Positions 34,201 through 45,439 of a stretch of DNA of 64,000 nucleotides are shown piece after piece (the stretch's first letter is position 1; each line of letters begins with the position of its first letter). The position numbers were made by a program, and so were the translations under genes. The notes under the pieces were generated by a model, which saw only the letters and a program-made list of their open reading frames with translations, was not told where the DNA came from and made no database searches. The DNA is from Serripes groenlandicus. Its lineage: Eukaryota; Mollusca; Bivalvia; Cardiida; Cardiidae. The stretch spans positions 19,248,349 to 19,312,348 of the forward strand of contig JASEVX010000003.1 in NCBI GenBank assembly GCA_031761405.1. The letters are read 5' to 3'.

Positions 34201-34596
34201 AATGTGACCCCTTACATAATTTGTTCAAGTCATATTGACTGGTTGAAAAAGGCAGTCGCCAGGTGGCATCAGAAAAGGGCTGATATATTTGCTTCTTTAC
34301 CATAATGCAGGTGATCGATTAAGGATCATCTTGGCCCTCATGTTTTAACCTCGTTCATTATAAATGTATTCCTTAATTTTCTGAAAGTCTTTACTTTATT
34401 ATTTTCTGTTCAAATAATAGACAACAGCAATATGAATTCCAAATATGTTTTGATAATGCAAGAAACATGATATTAACATTATTATTGTCTAGTCAATTAC
34501 TTATAAATCCTTTTTTATGGCCAAAGTATGCTCTTTAATTTTTGTTTATAATTATCTTGCGTTTTTTTCGTAAATAGGTAGCACCTATAGATATAT

Positions 34597-35394
34597 TAAT
34601 AATAAAAATAATAACGATAATCTTTGATCCTTTTGAATAATGTCAGTCTATTAATCTTCGGAAAACATTTTTAAAACTCCAAACTAAAATTAACTAGGTA
34701 AATTAAAGTAGAGTCATTAGTTAAACTTCATAGAAATTTCAGTTTTTTTAGTTTATCTGCTGCTTTACTTTAAAAGTTAAACGTTCAGAATGTGTACGTT
34801 TTGTACATGACTTCAAAGTTTTATTTTCTGTAAAATATTGAATGATGGACAATTTTGTTCCCCCGTTTAATATTTTATTTAGATTACAGGTGTAAAAGGG
34901 GAGTTAGTTGCTTATCACTACTATTCACGTTCCTGCCGAGACTAACAATGTTAACTGGCCATTTTGACTCAATGTTTTCAACTCGATTATATAATCATAC
35001 TTTCACCTACAGAGATTTTCCATAGTTCGCCAAGATGCTTTCAAAGCCGTCTGCTTAGATTTGATGAATGTGGTCTAAAGTTTGGGGTGCATAAATCAAA
35101 AGAAGACAGACTGTGGTAAATAAAGTGGCGACGCATTTGGGGGAATGGTCTTGTTTCCCATATAAAGACACGGTTTAGAAAGTATTTCACTTTCAGATTG
35201 TCCTAGCCATTTGGTGGAAGACGAATGCCGCTTGTCATAATAACTATGGTCAAACTTCGAAAAGAATGTTGGCCCCAAGGTTGGGGTTCGAACTCACACT
35301 ACCTGGATTAACAGCCCGCGTCGATACCGACTGAGCTACCGGGATTCGACAGATGACTTTGAAATATCTCGGCACAAATATAGAAAATCTCTTT
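34597..35394. other. Lectin 2 intron 2, resumed
   Basis: Aligns with 1985-2840 of lectin 1. Contains a SINE head (minus strand, 35270-35345: GTAGCTCAGTCGGTA and GAGTTCGAACCCC) that has lost its middle relative to lectin 1. Confidence 0.8.
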
Positions 35395-35534
35395 TCAATG
35401 TTTGTGTTTGTTTGAATCGTGTTATACGCTAATTTCAGCAACCTTTCGATGTTTGTGTTTGTTTGAATGGTGTTATACGCTGCTTTCAGCAACCTTTCAA
35501 TGTTTGTGTTTGATTGAATGGTGTTATACGCTTC
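35395..35534. repeat. Minisatellite, left piece (lectin 2)
   Basis: About three 51-bp units of the array described at 2838-4045, cut by the LINE that follows. Confidence 0.9.
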
Positions 35535-37515
35535 TTGAACAGAACAGAACAGAACTTTGTTACATCTCTCGGTACATACAGTACAACATGGGGAAATGGT
35601 ATAATTACAAAAAAAAAAATTGAATTGGTATAATTACAAGAGATCTATTTAAATACTATCACGTGATCACATATTTCATTTTTGCCTAAAGGTAGGATTG
35701 TACTCAGTCTTCCATGGATACTCTGCTTATGAGAGGCAGGGTATTCATGGCTAACCATGTACACAAATACAAATTTAAGTCGGGGTTTCCATTGGAGGGA
35801 AAATAACATACAATAAGGATTATTCTTCAGTTTCGGAACGAAAAGGTAAAGAAAAGAAAAACATTGTGGAAAGGAGACAAACTGCAACATGTAGTTAAAT
35901 TTCTTTCCTTTTCCAATGCCTTTCATTATATATAGGGAGGAAGAATAAAAGTAATATCAGATGTGAGGTGTTTAGCTATCAAATACTTTTCTATTTGTTT
36001 TCTATTTGTTTTCAATTGGGAAGAGTTGTTTAAGTTGATATTAAAGTTACATCAGCAGTGGGAAATTTATATGTACATAATTACAAGTAGAAACATATGC
36101 TAGACTACATGAAAAATGATATTATAGTATACAGACACAAGAAAACTATGAAGCATTTAAATGCAGAGCAGTTCAAATTTAAAACATAAAACTTGTTTGT
36201 AGTAAAGAAACAGTGGTCGATTTCTAACCCGATTCGCAATCTTGACTTCCAAGTCTAAAGCTAAGCATGCATTACGGTTGAATGATCGGTACCGGACTAT
36301 CACGGATAAACCATGTCGGATTACGTCATAGCCAACTGTGTGTTGGACTATCCAGCCAATCAGAGCACAGTTTGCATTGGGCCAGATTACACACGATAAA
36401 TTGAATGGGATATGACATTTATGTTTCGAGGTCAAGTAAGTTTATTTGTTTACATTTGTTTATTTTTACTATAGATCAAAGTTTATAGTTATTTATGGGT
36501 TTCTTTGAGTATTGTTGAAACGAATTTGGCAATTGGGATAAGTATATCACGTTTAGTTTCATTCATAATTCGGTTAAAAGCATATGTGTTATTTATTACG
36601 CCTTTTCCAGACAGGAAATATTTTCGGTTGTTAGAGAAATAAGGACAGGAAAATAAATAATGCATTTCGTCGCCTAATTGGTTTAATGTACATAATTTGC
36701 ATTTCCTTTCCAGGAGCGGCGTCCCATCCCATCTCCCAGTCTCGACGTATAACCTGTGGTTGGCTGTTCTAAATAGGAACATGTTTATTGCTAAAGATAA
36801 GGGGAAATTGGACAGGTAATTCTCAAGTATTAATTCAGTTTTAAAGGTGTTATAAGTTCTCCCTTTTTGAGATTGCTTTGTATCCTGTGACCATTTTGTT
36901 AAAACTGATCAGTCAGATTCTGTTTGATTAACGAATGTATATATTTTACTTTGTTATGATTTTGTGTAGCCCAGATTATTCCGTTACCAGTTTTAAGTAT
37001 AATATCTTTTATACATGTAAGCCATTTGTATTGCTTATTTGTGGCGTTTAAGATGAAATTGTAAATTTGTTTAGATATTTTATTGTTGTTGTTAGTACAT
37101 ATTATTTTATTCCAGAATTTTATCATCCTAGATTGAATAGTAATTGTTAATGGATATCGACCTAATTCACCATAGAGCATATATCTTGGCGTTGATTTTT
37201 TAGCTTTGTTATTTTTCTTAAAAAGTTTAAATGTACTTTTTCTAGATGCTCGTGTGATTCGTAGCCCCATATTTCGCTCGCATACAAGAAGATTGGTAAG
37301 ACTGTCTGATCAAAAACCTTCAGCTGTAATTATATGGGGAGATCTAGGGAGCGTGATTGGACCAAGACAGAATGTACTGCTCGTTTAGCTTGTTCTGCAA
37401 GATGTTTGCGAGCTGAGAGAAATGAGCCATTGCTGGAGAAAATGAGGCCAAGGTATTTATAATTATCAGTTATCTATATTGATTCTTCATTATATGTGAA
37501 ATTAAATTTCGATAT
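35535..37515 (-). mobile_element. 5'-truncated non-LTR retrotransposon in lectin 2 intron 2
   Basis: The minus strand encodes the end of a LINE reverse-transcriptase ORF. 37490-37240 reads NYKYLGLIFSSNGSF then FDQTVLPIFLYASEIWGYE. 37230-36899 continues STPRYMLYGELGRYPL after a frameshift. 36782-36489 ends NHRLYVETGRWDGTPL and CKLC-x12-HYLFSCPYF, a typical C-terminal Cys/His patch. Several frameshifts and stops show it is dead. The 3' end is marked by GTTCTGTTCTGTTC at about 35536-35552. It interrupts the minisatellite (array on both sides), so it arrived after lectin 1 and 2 separated. Confidence 0.85.
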
Positions 37516-37935
37516 GTTTCTGAGCAACATTTCAATGTTTGTGTTTGTTTGATTGGTGTTATACGCTACTTTCAACAACCTTTCAATGTTTGTATGGTGT
37601 TATACGCTGGTTTCAGCAACCTTTCAATGTTTGTGTTTGTTTGAATGGTGTTATACGCTACTTTCAACAACCTTTCAATGTTTGTATGGTGTTATACGCT
37701 GGTTTTAGCAACCTTTCAATGTTTGTGTCTGTTTGTATGGTGTTATACGCTGGTTTTAGCAACCTTTTAATGTTTGTATTTGTTTGTATTGTGTTATACG
37801 CTACTTTCAACAACCTTTCAATGTTTGTGTCTGTTTGTTTGGTGTTATACGCTACTATCAGCAACCTTTCAATGTTTGTGTCTGTTTGTATGGTGTTATA
37901 CGCTGCTTTCAGCACCCTTTCAGTTATATAACGTC
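37516..37935. repeat. Minisatellite, right piece (lectin 2)
   Basis: About nine units of the 41/51-bp array, matching lectin 1 intron 2. Confidence 0.95.
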
Positions 37936-38197
37936 GTGAACATCCTGAACGCCCAACAGGGAAGCCATTACTTACATATATAAATGCATGTATTACTATG
38001 CAATATATTTGAACACACATTTTCTTTAACGATTTCAAAAGTATTTTGCTGCATATGCATTTAGGCTTTTTAAACACCGTTTTCCAACTGATTTCAGTTA
38101 TTTGACGGCGACAGAATACTTATTCATGATCCCTGTGTTAACAAACCAGTGATATGCTATAACTATCCGGATGAGCAAGAAGGTAGAATGACATGGC

Positions 38198-38345
38198 TTT
38201 AACCCTATACCCACATACAGACACTTCCTGATGCGTCTGCAGCAGGCGACTTTCAAAGGTATTGTTGAAAAATGGATAACTGCTCATAATGAGCAATTTC
38301 TCCGTTTGCCTCAATGTTTTCAACTCTGTCAATAATTATACTTTC
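38198..38345. mobile_element. Palindromic MITE in lectin 2 intron 2
   Basis: TTAACCCTATACCC, CATACAGACACTTCCTGATG, CTGCAGCAGGCGACTTT, then TGCTCATAATGAGCA at the centre and CTCAATGTTTTCAACTC. Orthologous in position to 4225-4400. Confidence 0.75.
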
Positions 38346-38438
38346 ATTTTTACGCGAGATGTGTTCAAACGAGACTCCGACACATTTCTTGTATGTGGCG
38401 AAAGAGTTTATTTTAAACAAGATAAATAAAATACATAC

Positions 38439-38620
38439 GAAGAATCGGTATTTTCCGTTTTGTCTTCGGCTGCTTTCTCAACGGCAGCTTTGTCGATATT
38501 TCCATCTTCAAAAAAATCTACATCTTCGGTAGGTTCTTCGTCGTAGTTCAGGTCATCCTCCATGGAGGGATCATCTTCGAAATCACCAAGGTCTTGTTTA
38601 AACTTCAAAGTCTCATCGAC
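38439..38620 (-). CDS. Acidic-linker exon 2 of lectin 2
   Basis: Acceptor CTTTGTAG above 38620 and donor GTATGTATT below 38439. It encodes 60 residues beginning VDETLKFKQDLGDFEDD, rich in Asp, Glu and Lys, with no cysteine. It ends in phase 2, as required by the lectin exon at 20195. Compared with lectin 1 it lacks the last seven residues (ALASLIS) and has a few substitutions, all in frame. The function of such linkers is unknown; a flexible spacer or calcium-binding segment is possible. Confidence 0.7.
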
Positions 38621-38645
38621 CTACAAAGATGCCAAGTTTTCACTT

Positions 38646-38708
38646 AACCCTTTCCCTAATACAACACATCTACAACAGACGAATTTGAAAAGCATTCACG
38701 CAACAAAT
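38646..38708. mobile_element. Palindromic MITE fragment
   Basis: TTAACCCTTTCCCTAATACA and ACAACAGACGAATTTG; shared with 4694-4745 of lectin 1 intron 1. Confidence 0.55.
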
Positions 38709-39324
38709 GTGGGAGTTCTCAATACATGAAAGCGTAACTATTGAATAGTACTGAAGACAGGGTGACTAATAAAGAAAAGTGCGCTCGTGACAAAAAATAT
38801 CTTCTTATTGTCACAAGAGTTTCAAATCCGTCTGCTACACCTGATTACAAAGTACGTCTGCGTGTATTTGACTTTGTCTAAAGCTTGACGAATATGGTGA
38901 CTTGCATAGTTAAGCAAGACGACTTCTGACACCCATGCAGCAGGTGACGTTGCCAACAAATGTGAAAAATCGGCCAATATTTCACTTTCACACAATATTT
39001 TCAACCAATTATGTTGACCACTTAACAATGCATCATAACACGGGAAAACAATTAAACGTTGGTATCCGACGTTGAACTTCGAATACAAATATGTGAAATG
39101 TCCGTGTGAAACGGAACCAGATGAATACGGGCAGAGGACGTTACAGAGTGTTCAAACTAGCGAGTGCTAGTCAAAGCTTGCAATTTAATTGGTTGACTCG
39201 GCTAGCACATTTGCAGGTGCTCGGTGTGAAGGGATACTCTAATACGCCCATTTAATACATGTATTCCTGATGAACAATTATATGAATTACTGTACATGTT
39301 GTGTCAGAATAAACTATAAACAAG

Positions 39325-40855
39325 AGGGCCATGATGGCCCTGGATCGCTCACCTTAATTATACAATGTACTGCAATGCAAAACACATCAAGACAATTATT
39401 CTGAATGCATCCTCCACAGTGTTAACAATATTTTCCTTCATTTTGCCTAGTGATCTATATTTTTTTACCTGATATGACCCATATTCCTACATGGACTAGA
39501 TATCATTAAGACAACATACTGACAAAGTTTCAACTTGCTCAAAGTAAAAATGCGGCCTCCGGAGTTTGAACAATATTTTCCTTTATTGACCTAGTTTCTG
39601 ATCCAATATGACCCATATTCGAACTTGACCTAGATATAATTCAGACAAACATTCTGACCAAATTTCAAGCTGCTGAAGCAAAAAATGTGGCATCCAAAGT
39701 GTTCACAAGATTTTCCTTCAATTTGATCTAGTGACCTAGTTTTTGACCCGGCATGACCCATATTCGAACTTGGCCTAAATATCATTCAGCTCAACATTCT
39801 GAACAAATTTCAAGCCGCTGAAGCAAAACATGCGGCTTTTACAGAGTTAACAAGGTTTTCCCTTAATTTGGCCTTGTGACCTAGTTTCTAATCCAATATG
39901 GCCCATATATAAACTTGACCTAGATATCTTTAAGACAAACATTCTGACAAAATTTCAAGCTGCTGAAGCAAAAAATGAGGCATCCAAAGTGTTAACAAGA
40001 TTTTCCTTCAATTTGATCTAGTGATCTAGTTTTTGACCCGGCATGACCCATATTCGAACTTGGCCTAGATATCATTCAGCTCAACATTCTGAACAAATTT
40101 CAAGTTGCTGAAGCAAAATATGCAGCTTCTACAGAGTTAACAAGATTTTCCCTCAATTTGGCCTAGTGACCTAGTTTCTGACCCAATATGACCCATATTT
40201 AAACTTGACCTAGATATCTTTAAGACAAACATTCTGACCAAATTTCAAGTTGCTGAAGCAAAAAATGCGGCATCCAAAGTGTTAACAAGATTTTCCTTCA
40301 ATTTGATCTAGTGACCTAGTTTTTGACCCGGCATAACCCATATTCGAACTTGACCTAGATATTTTTAAGACAAACATTCTGACAAAATTTCAAACTGATT
40401 AAGCAAAAATTGCGGCCTCTGGAGTGTTAACAAGATTTTCCTTCAATTTGGCCTAGTGACCTACTTCTTGACCTGACGTGACCCATGTTCAAACTTGACC
40501 TACATATCATTAAGATAAACATTCTGATAAAGTTTAAACATGCTCAAGTTGAAAATGTGGCCTCTAGAGTGTTAACAAGATTTCGCTTCAATTTGACCTA
40601 GTGACCTCGTTTTTGACCTCATATGGCCCAGTTTCGAACTTGTCCAAGATTTTATGGAGATGAACGTTCTGATAAACTTTCATGAAGATTGGATGCAAAA
40701 TGTAGCCTGTAGAGTGTTAACAAGCTCAAATGTTGACGACGCACGACGCACGACGCACGACGCACGACGCACGACGGACGACGGACGACGGACGGACGCC
40801 GGACAAAATGTGATCCCAATAGCTCACCTTGCACTTCGTGCATAGGTGAGCTAAA
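39325..40855. repeat. Repeat element with GAGCTCACC-type ends and ~146-bp tandem units
   Basis: Begins GAGGGCCATGATGGCCCT and GATCGCTCACC, and ends TAGCTCACCTTG and AGGTGAGCTAAAAAT. About eight tandem units with GTGACCTAGTTTTTGACC lie inside, followed by (ACGACGC)n/(GGACGAC)n simple repeat at 40735-40803. No gene. Confidence 0.85.
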
Positions 40856-40927
40856 AATAGAGAAAAATGGAGTGTTGTAAAATAAGTATGTCTAAGCTGT
40901 ATAATAATTATAATGCAATGGTATGCT

Positions 40928-41112
40928 CGCTCCCTTTCCTACATACAGCAAATATGCAGCATACGAATATAAAACCTTTATACAAAAAACATGAAAAAAA
41001 TCCATAAATGAGAGTTAAATTACTGAAAAGAGTCGGAAACATTTTGGCAAAAATAGAAATTGCTCGTTTTGATGCAGATGCGTCATAATGCATCTACATG
41101 TGGGAAAGGGTA
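40928..41112. mobile_element. Palindromic MITE with both ends
   Basis: CTCCCTTTCCTACATACAG on the left and CTACATGTGGGAAAGGGT on the right. The inner part has GAAATTGCTCGTTTTG. Confidence 0.7.
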
Positions 41113-41340
41113 GATATTGTTCGTAAAATTCCTCAAAAATATGGAGTTGTCGAAACTACGTCTTCTAATACAAACATCGAACAGAGAAATAGTTACACGA
41201 GTAAAGTAACAAAATAAATAAAAGAAAAAATAAATATTAAAATAAAAGAATAAATGCATGTAAATAAATGAATATATCGATGAATAAATAGATAAACAAA
41301 ATGAAAATAAATCAATTGATAGATTGGTTAATAATCATAC

Positions 41341-41394
41341 CCCAAATGCCGAACATACGAACGCCACAAGCAGCAAGAACACGAGCTTTCCCAT
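41341..41394 (-). CDS. Signal-peptide exon 1 of lectin 2
   Basis: ATG at 41394-41392 and donor GTATGATT after 41341. It encodes the same 18-residue signal peptide as lectin 1 without change, ending in phase 0 before exon 2. The product would be secreted. Upstream are a TATA box and a CCAAT box at sensible distances. That promoter and the unchanged peptide suggest this copy was functional at least until its introns expanded. Confidence 0.75.
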
Positions 41395-41449
41395 TCTTAT
41401 TCTTCCTGACTTCTGTGAGGATTGACATAAGAGGATAGCAATCAAAGTA

Positions 41450-41470
41450 TATTTATAGCATTCTAATTGG
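41450..41470 (-). promoter_or_regulatory. TATA and CCAAT boxes of lectin 2
   Basis: Minus-strand TATAAATA at 41457-41450 lies 56 bases before the ATG, and CCAAT at 41470-41466 lies 9 bases further up. Copy III keeps CCAAT but not TATA; lectin 1 has lost both. Confidence 0.6.
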
Positions 41471-41576
41471 TCACCTGACCAGAAGAGTTGATTGCTTGAT
41501 TTGAAGATAGCCATATTTAATGATATAGGAAGTGGTCGAAACACTCAAATCAAGGCCGGTCTTGTGGTATTGTTGA

Positions 41577-41775
41577 GGGTTTTGTTTGTTTGGCATTTGC
41601 GCAAATTTCAACAATTTTTCAGTTATACCACGGCGTTTCCTTGGTAACTACTGGGCCATTTATCCTGACACCAGCCAGACAGTCGTAATAGCAGTCATTA
41701 CTACCATTTTTAAAGTCTTTGGTACGGAGGCGGATGCTCCACCACTACACCACCGAGGTGGTCCATGAGGTGGCT
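41577..41775 (-). mobile_element. tRNA-derived SINE (second family), upstream of lectin 2
   Basis: Tail CGCCGTGGTATAACTG and head TGTAGTGGTGGAGC on the minus strand. Same position relative to the lectin gene as 5122-5300, so present before duplication. Confidence 0.7.
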
Positions 41776-41937
41776 GAGGTAACATTACTTCTTCAGCCCT
41801 TTCCTAAATGCATACGCATTATGACGCACCGCGTGATAAACATTGTGACAACTGGATCATTACTCAATATTTGTTTAATCCTTTTTCAGGCGAATATTTT
41901 ATTTATAATGGGAAAATACTGGAACCTTTCCCGCACG

Positions 41938-43040
41938 TGTGGAAACATAGTCAATATGGGATGGTGGCAGAGTGTGGCTAACTGGCTATTTAGTCAAATT
42001 GGGACTTTATCCAGCTTCTTGTGAAGAGTCTGGCTAAATAGTAATTATGGGACGGTGGCCAGCTTCATGTGGAGAGTGTGACTAAATAGTCTATATGGGA
42101 CGGTGGCCAGCTACCCGTAAAGAGTGTGGCTAAATAGTCTATATGGGACGGTGGCCAGCTTCCTGTGGAGAGTGTGGATAAAAAGTCTATATGGGACGGT
42201 GGCCAGCTACCCGTAAATAGTGTGGATAAATAGTCTTTATGGGACGGTGGCCAGCTACCCGTGGAGAGTGTGACTAAATAGTCTATATGGGACGGTGGCC
42301 AGCTACCCGTAAAGAGTGTGGATAAATAGTCTATATGGAACGGTGGCCAGCCATCCGTGGAGAGTGTGGCTAGATAGTCTATATGGGTCTATATGGGACG
42401 GTGGCCAGCTACCCGTAAAGAGTGTGGCTAAATAGTCTTTATGGGATGGTGGACAGCTACCCGTGGAGAGTGTCACTAAATAGTCAATATGGAACGGTAG
42501 CCAGCGTCCTGTGAATAGAGTCGCTATTAAGTCTAAGTGGGACAGTAGCCAGCTTCCTATGAAGAATGTGGCTAGATAGTCGATGTTTCGCTTAATAGTC
42601 ATTACTGGACGGTAGCCATTTTCCAGATAAGATTGTGACTAAATAGTCATTGTTGGACGCTAGCCAGCTTCCAGATAATAGTGTGGGTAAATAATAAATT
42701 TGTGACGGTGGCCAGTTTCCAGTGAAGATTGTGTCTAAATAGTCAATATGTGACGGAAGTCAGCTTCCAGATAAGATTGTGGCTGAATAGTAAGTATGTG
42801 ACGGTAGCCAGCTTCCAGAAAAAATTGTGTCTAGATAGTCAATGTGGGATGGTAGCCAGCTTCCAGATAAGATTGTAGCTAAATAGTCAATGTAGAACGG
42901 TAACCAGCTGCCAGATAAGAGTGTGCCTATATAGTCAATGTGGAACGGTAGCCAGCTTCCAGATAAGAGTGTGGCTAAATTGTCAATATTGGACGGTAGC
43001 CAGCTTCCCGTGAAGTGTGTTTCTAAATAGTTAATATGGG
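41938..43040. repeat. 48-bp satellite family, cluster 1
   Basis: About 20 diverged units around GGGACGGTGGCCAGC, with AGAGTGTGGCTAAATAGTC. Unit length varies (mainly 48-58). It gets more diverged toward 43040. No gene. Confidence 0.95.
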
Positions 43041-43491
43041 ACACATTGTTGAAAACACCGTTAAATCCGTCAATCAATCAATCAAATACAAGAAGACAGC
43101 TGGTAATGGAGTAATTGTAAGACCTGATCTGTCATGTTGTCAGACAGTCGGACTCTAGAATAGATCGGCCTTAAATAGTATTTACGCTGAGTTTGTCAAT
43201 GGAAACTTCTGATTGTAAATTGAAGGGAGGAAGTTTACAGAAAAACGATCTCAAATCATTGTACCCGTGCTGGCAATGAGTAGTTAGCACGACGTATTAT
43301 AGACGACGGGAATCCTATTTGTACATGTCACGGACCACTCAGACACTTACATATTTGAGCCGCTGTGAACAGTAAAGATCCGCACAGTCCAATCAATATT
43401 TACACTATTCACATATTACTAACACAAGCTTGCTAGAAGATTCTGTCATATTGTTAAGATTCTGATATAAATGGGCAGATGGTCATATGTA

Positions 43492-43690
43492 TTTGGCTTC
43501 AACCCCATTTCAGTTATATCACGACGACAGTATATTTATCCATGTTCCCTCGGTAAACAAACCAGTACTAGGCTAGGAAATGTGCCTTGCCAAAGGGCAC
43601 TCCAACATTACCGCCATGCCGCGACTGGGGATTCAAACCAGGACGCCCGGTTCCAAATCCCCGACGCTAACCACTTGACCACGACGGATT
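43492..43690 (-). mobile_element. tRNA-derived SINE (third family), copy in C1
   Basis: Minus-strand GTGGTCAAGTGGTTAGCG (A box) and CCTGGTTTGAATCCCC (B box), with GTGATATAACTG in the tail. Same insertion at 56175-56375. Confidence 0.8.
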
Positions 43691-44393
43691 AGACAAGATG
43701 TTCTAAACCAACACTGTTCAAAAATGCAAACGTGTACCTTGTATCATGCACTGGCTCATTTAGGAAGCCATGGCGGATGAACGATTAATCGAAGAACATC
43801 GCTCTGGCGTTCAATGTCGTCTGCTGCACATTTGTTGTTTGTGCATAAGTGATAAAAATGGTGCCCCATCTGAAGCAATACTGTTTGCCGTGGAAGAAAT
43901 ATTATACTATGTCTCTTTTTATGGTTGTCAAATAATAAGCATACTTTGTTAACAAAATAAAAAAGAAATATCTTTACAAATACACACTGATTATAGTGTA
44001 CGTAGAGTAGAGCATCACCCGAAGTCCCTGTCATCAGTATTCTTAGCCTTTTCTCACGTGGCTTTGTTTCAGCCTTCACCTGAAAGGTGGTTAATTATTT
44101 TCCGATGTCTACAGACGGGAGGGTAATTTGTTATGCTTATGATTACAAACTTCGGAAACCCGAGTATAAATCAAGGGACCCCATTTTGTCCCAAAGACGA
44201 GACCTCAAATCAGCAATCCGTTGTGGCGGCAACAGTCATCTAACACTTCCGATAGTTTCCTGCAATTACCACTATCAACGTCCGACATACCAATATACAT
44301 CTTAGTCATACCACACCCAAACCATCCATCAGAGTGTTCAACCCTTCACCACATACAACAAAAATGCAGCAAACGTCTTTGAAAACATCTAGT

Positions 44394-44627
44394 GATTGAT
44401 TAATTGGGGTTTTCAAAACAAAGTCAGTCAAATCAAGTCGGCGAGTTCTCGTACCCATGTGTTTCCAGGTTTGCTGTTCCTCACAACAGTCTTTCCAAGC
44501 AAATAGCTGCTTCTCGACATAGACTGTTAGCCCATTAGTTGAACGAATGTCGCATTGATTTTTATCAAACTCACAACCCCTGGATTGAATGCCCGCGTCG
44601 CTACCGACTGAGCTACCGGGGTTCTGC
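44394..44627 (-). mobile_element. tRNA-derived SINE (first family), copy in C1
   Basis: The minus-strand head GGTAGCTCAGTCGGTAGC is kept; the B box is damaged (GGGGTTGTGAG). Same insertion at 56935-57195. Confidence 0.7.
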
Positions 44628-44664
44628 AAAAAAATAAGTATTTCTACAAAAGTTAAATGAGATG

Positions 44665-44755
44665 TTTCTCCTCTTTAAACTTGTCACAATATTTTAAAAG
44701 TCGTCTGCTGCAGCTGCATTAAGATTGGTATGCATGCGGTAAAGTGTCAACATTT
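44665..44755. mobile_element. Palindromic MITE fragment in C1
   Basis: TTTCTCCTCTTTAAACTTG, TCACAATATTTTAAAAGTCG and TCTGCTGCAGCTGC, ending ATGCATGCGGTAAAG. Confidence 0.55.
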
Positions 44756-45007
44756 ACGATCTAGAAAAGTGCATTTTTGTACTGTTGAAATTTGACCTTC
44801 ATAGGTCTCGAGAGGCGTCGATGAATGCACGTCCGAATATATTGGAAACAGTGAAGTGTCTGATCAGACTTAGCGATAGTACACGCTAATCCAGCTTTTC
44901 GCTGGTCTCAAAGTTCAGAAGGTTTGCATTTGTGTGACGTGGCTTCATTGTCATACATTCATAAGTCTTGCTAACTATAACCATTTTGACCCTTTAACTA
45001 ACACCAT

Positions 45008-45224
45008 TTCCCAACTGCAGACGCATTCTGACACAATAGCAGAAGAATATTTTTAAAAAACATTGTGGCCAAATGTAAAATTGCTCATGATGAACAATTT
45101 CTCCTTTGGCCATAATGTTTTCAACATTATTTAACAATTAAGCTATCTTTTATGTAGATATTTCAGGTTTTTGTCACCATGTTTTCAAAGTTGTCTGCTG
45201 CAGATTCGTTGTATGTGGTAAAGG
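45008..45224. mobile_element. Palindromic MITE with both ends, in C1
   Basis: Left: CCATTTCCCAACTGCAGACG; right: CTGCTGCAGATTCGTTGTA and GTGGTAAAGGGT. The core AAAATTGCTCATGATGAACA then ATTTCTCCTTTGGCC is one of the clearest in the window. Paralogue at 57590-57785. Confidence 0.75.
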
Positions 45225-45439
45225 GTAAACTAAGTACATGTATGCGGTAAAAGGTGAACTAAGTACATGTATGTGGAGCCTGTTCCGCCAGTTTAAATCC
45301 AGGTCAGTCGGTGTCTGACTATGCTCTATACTAATTGCTAATTTTTTTTGCTGCATGTTTATATAATAGACTCTTCCAAATGCAAAGCCTAACAAACACG
45401 TTCTAAAAATATTCCGCATGCAAGTGGTTAAACAATTTT

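Larger units (their letters stand above)
28393..34596 (+). mobile_element. Crypton (tyrosine-recombinase transposon), ~6.2 kb
   Basis: The left terminus ACGAAAAAAACACATAAATG and the right terminus CACCTATAGATATATT are fixed by comparison with the deletion derivative at 46456-47577, which keeps both. The right side returns exactly to lectin 2 intron sequence. There is no long terminal inverted repeat and at most a 1-3 base duplication, both usual for Cryptons. It carries the three-exon recombinase gene on the plus strand. The 3' part holds a palindromic repeat (33056-33290), a long hairpin (33751-33905) and a MITE fragment (34090-34190). Both ends have short palindromes (CGAAAAAA with TTTTTTCG on the left; TAGGT-AGC-ACCTA on the right) that could be recombinase sites (inference). 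Confidence 0.8.
38709..41190. mobile_element. 2.48-kb insertion in lectin 2 intron 1
   Basis: The flanks CGCAACAAAT and AGTTACACGAG are adjacent in lectin 1 (4740-4760). It includes the array at 39325-40855 and a MITE at 40928-41112. 38709-39324 holds no recognisable gene. Confidence 0.75.

Noticed and set aside
28393..34596. Whole 14.36-kb insertion as one giant recombinase element
   Set aside because: The derivative at 46456-47577 begins at the ACGAAAAAAAC terminus, so the Crypton unit starts at about 28393. The left 8 kb is better treated as separate until other copies show otherwise.
35250..35345. tRNA gene suggested by GTAGCTCAGTCGGTA and GTTCGAACCCC
   Set aside because: Same sequence recurs as the head of several longer SINEs in the window; arms do not fold as a tRNA.
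42303..43077. Open frames of ~100 codons across satellite cluster 1
   Set aside because: Repeat-derived and broken at every indel between monomers.
43756..44079. Minus-strand 107-codon frame in duplication C
   Set aside because: The paralogous copy has a ~90-base deletion and other changes that break the frame; no domain seen.
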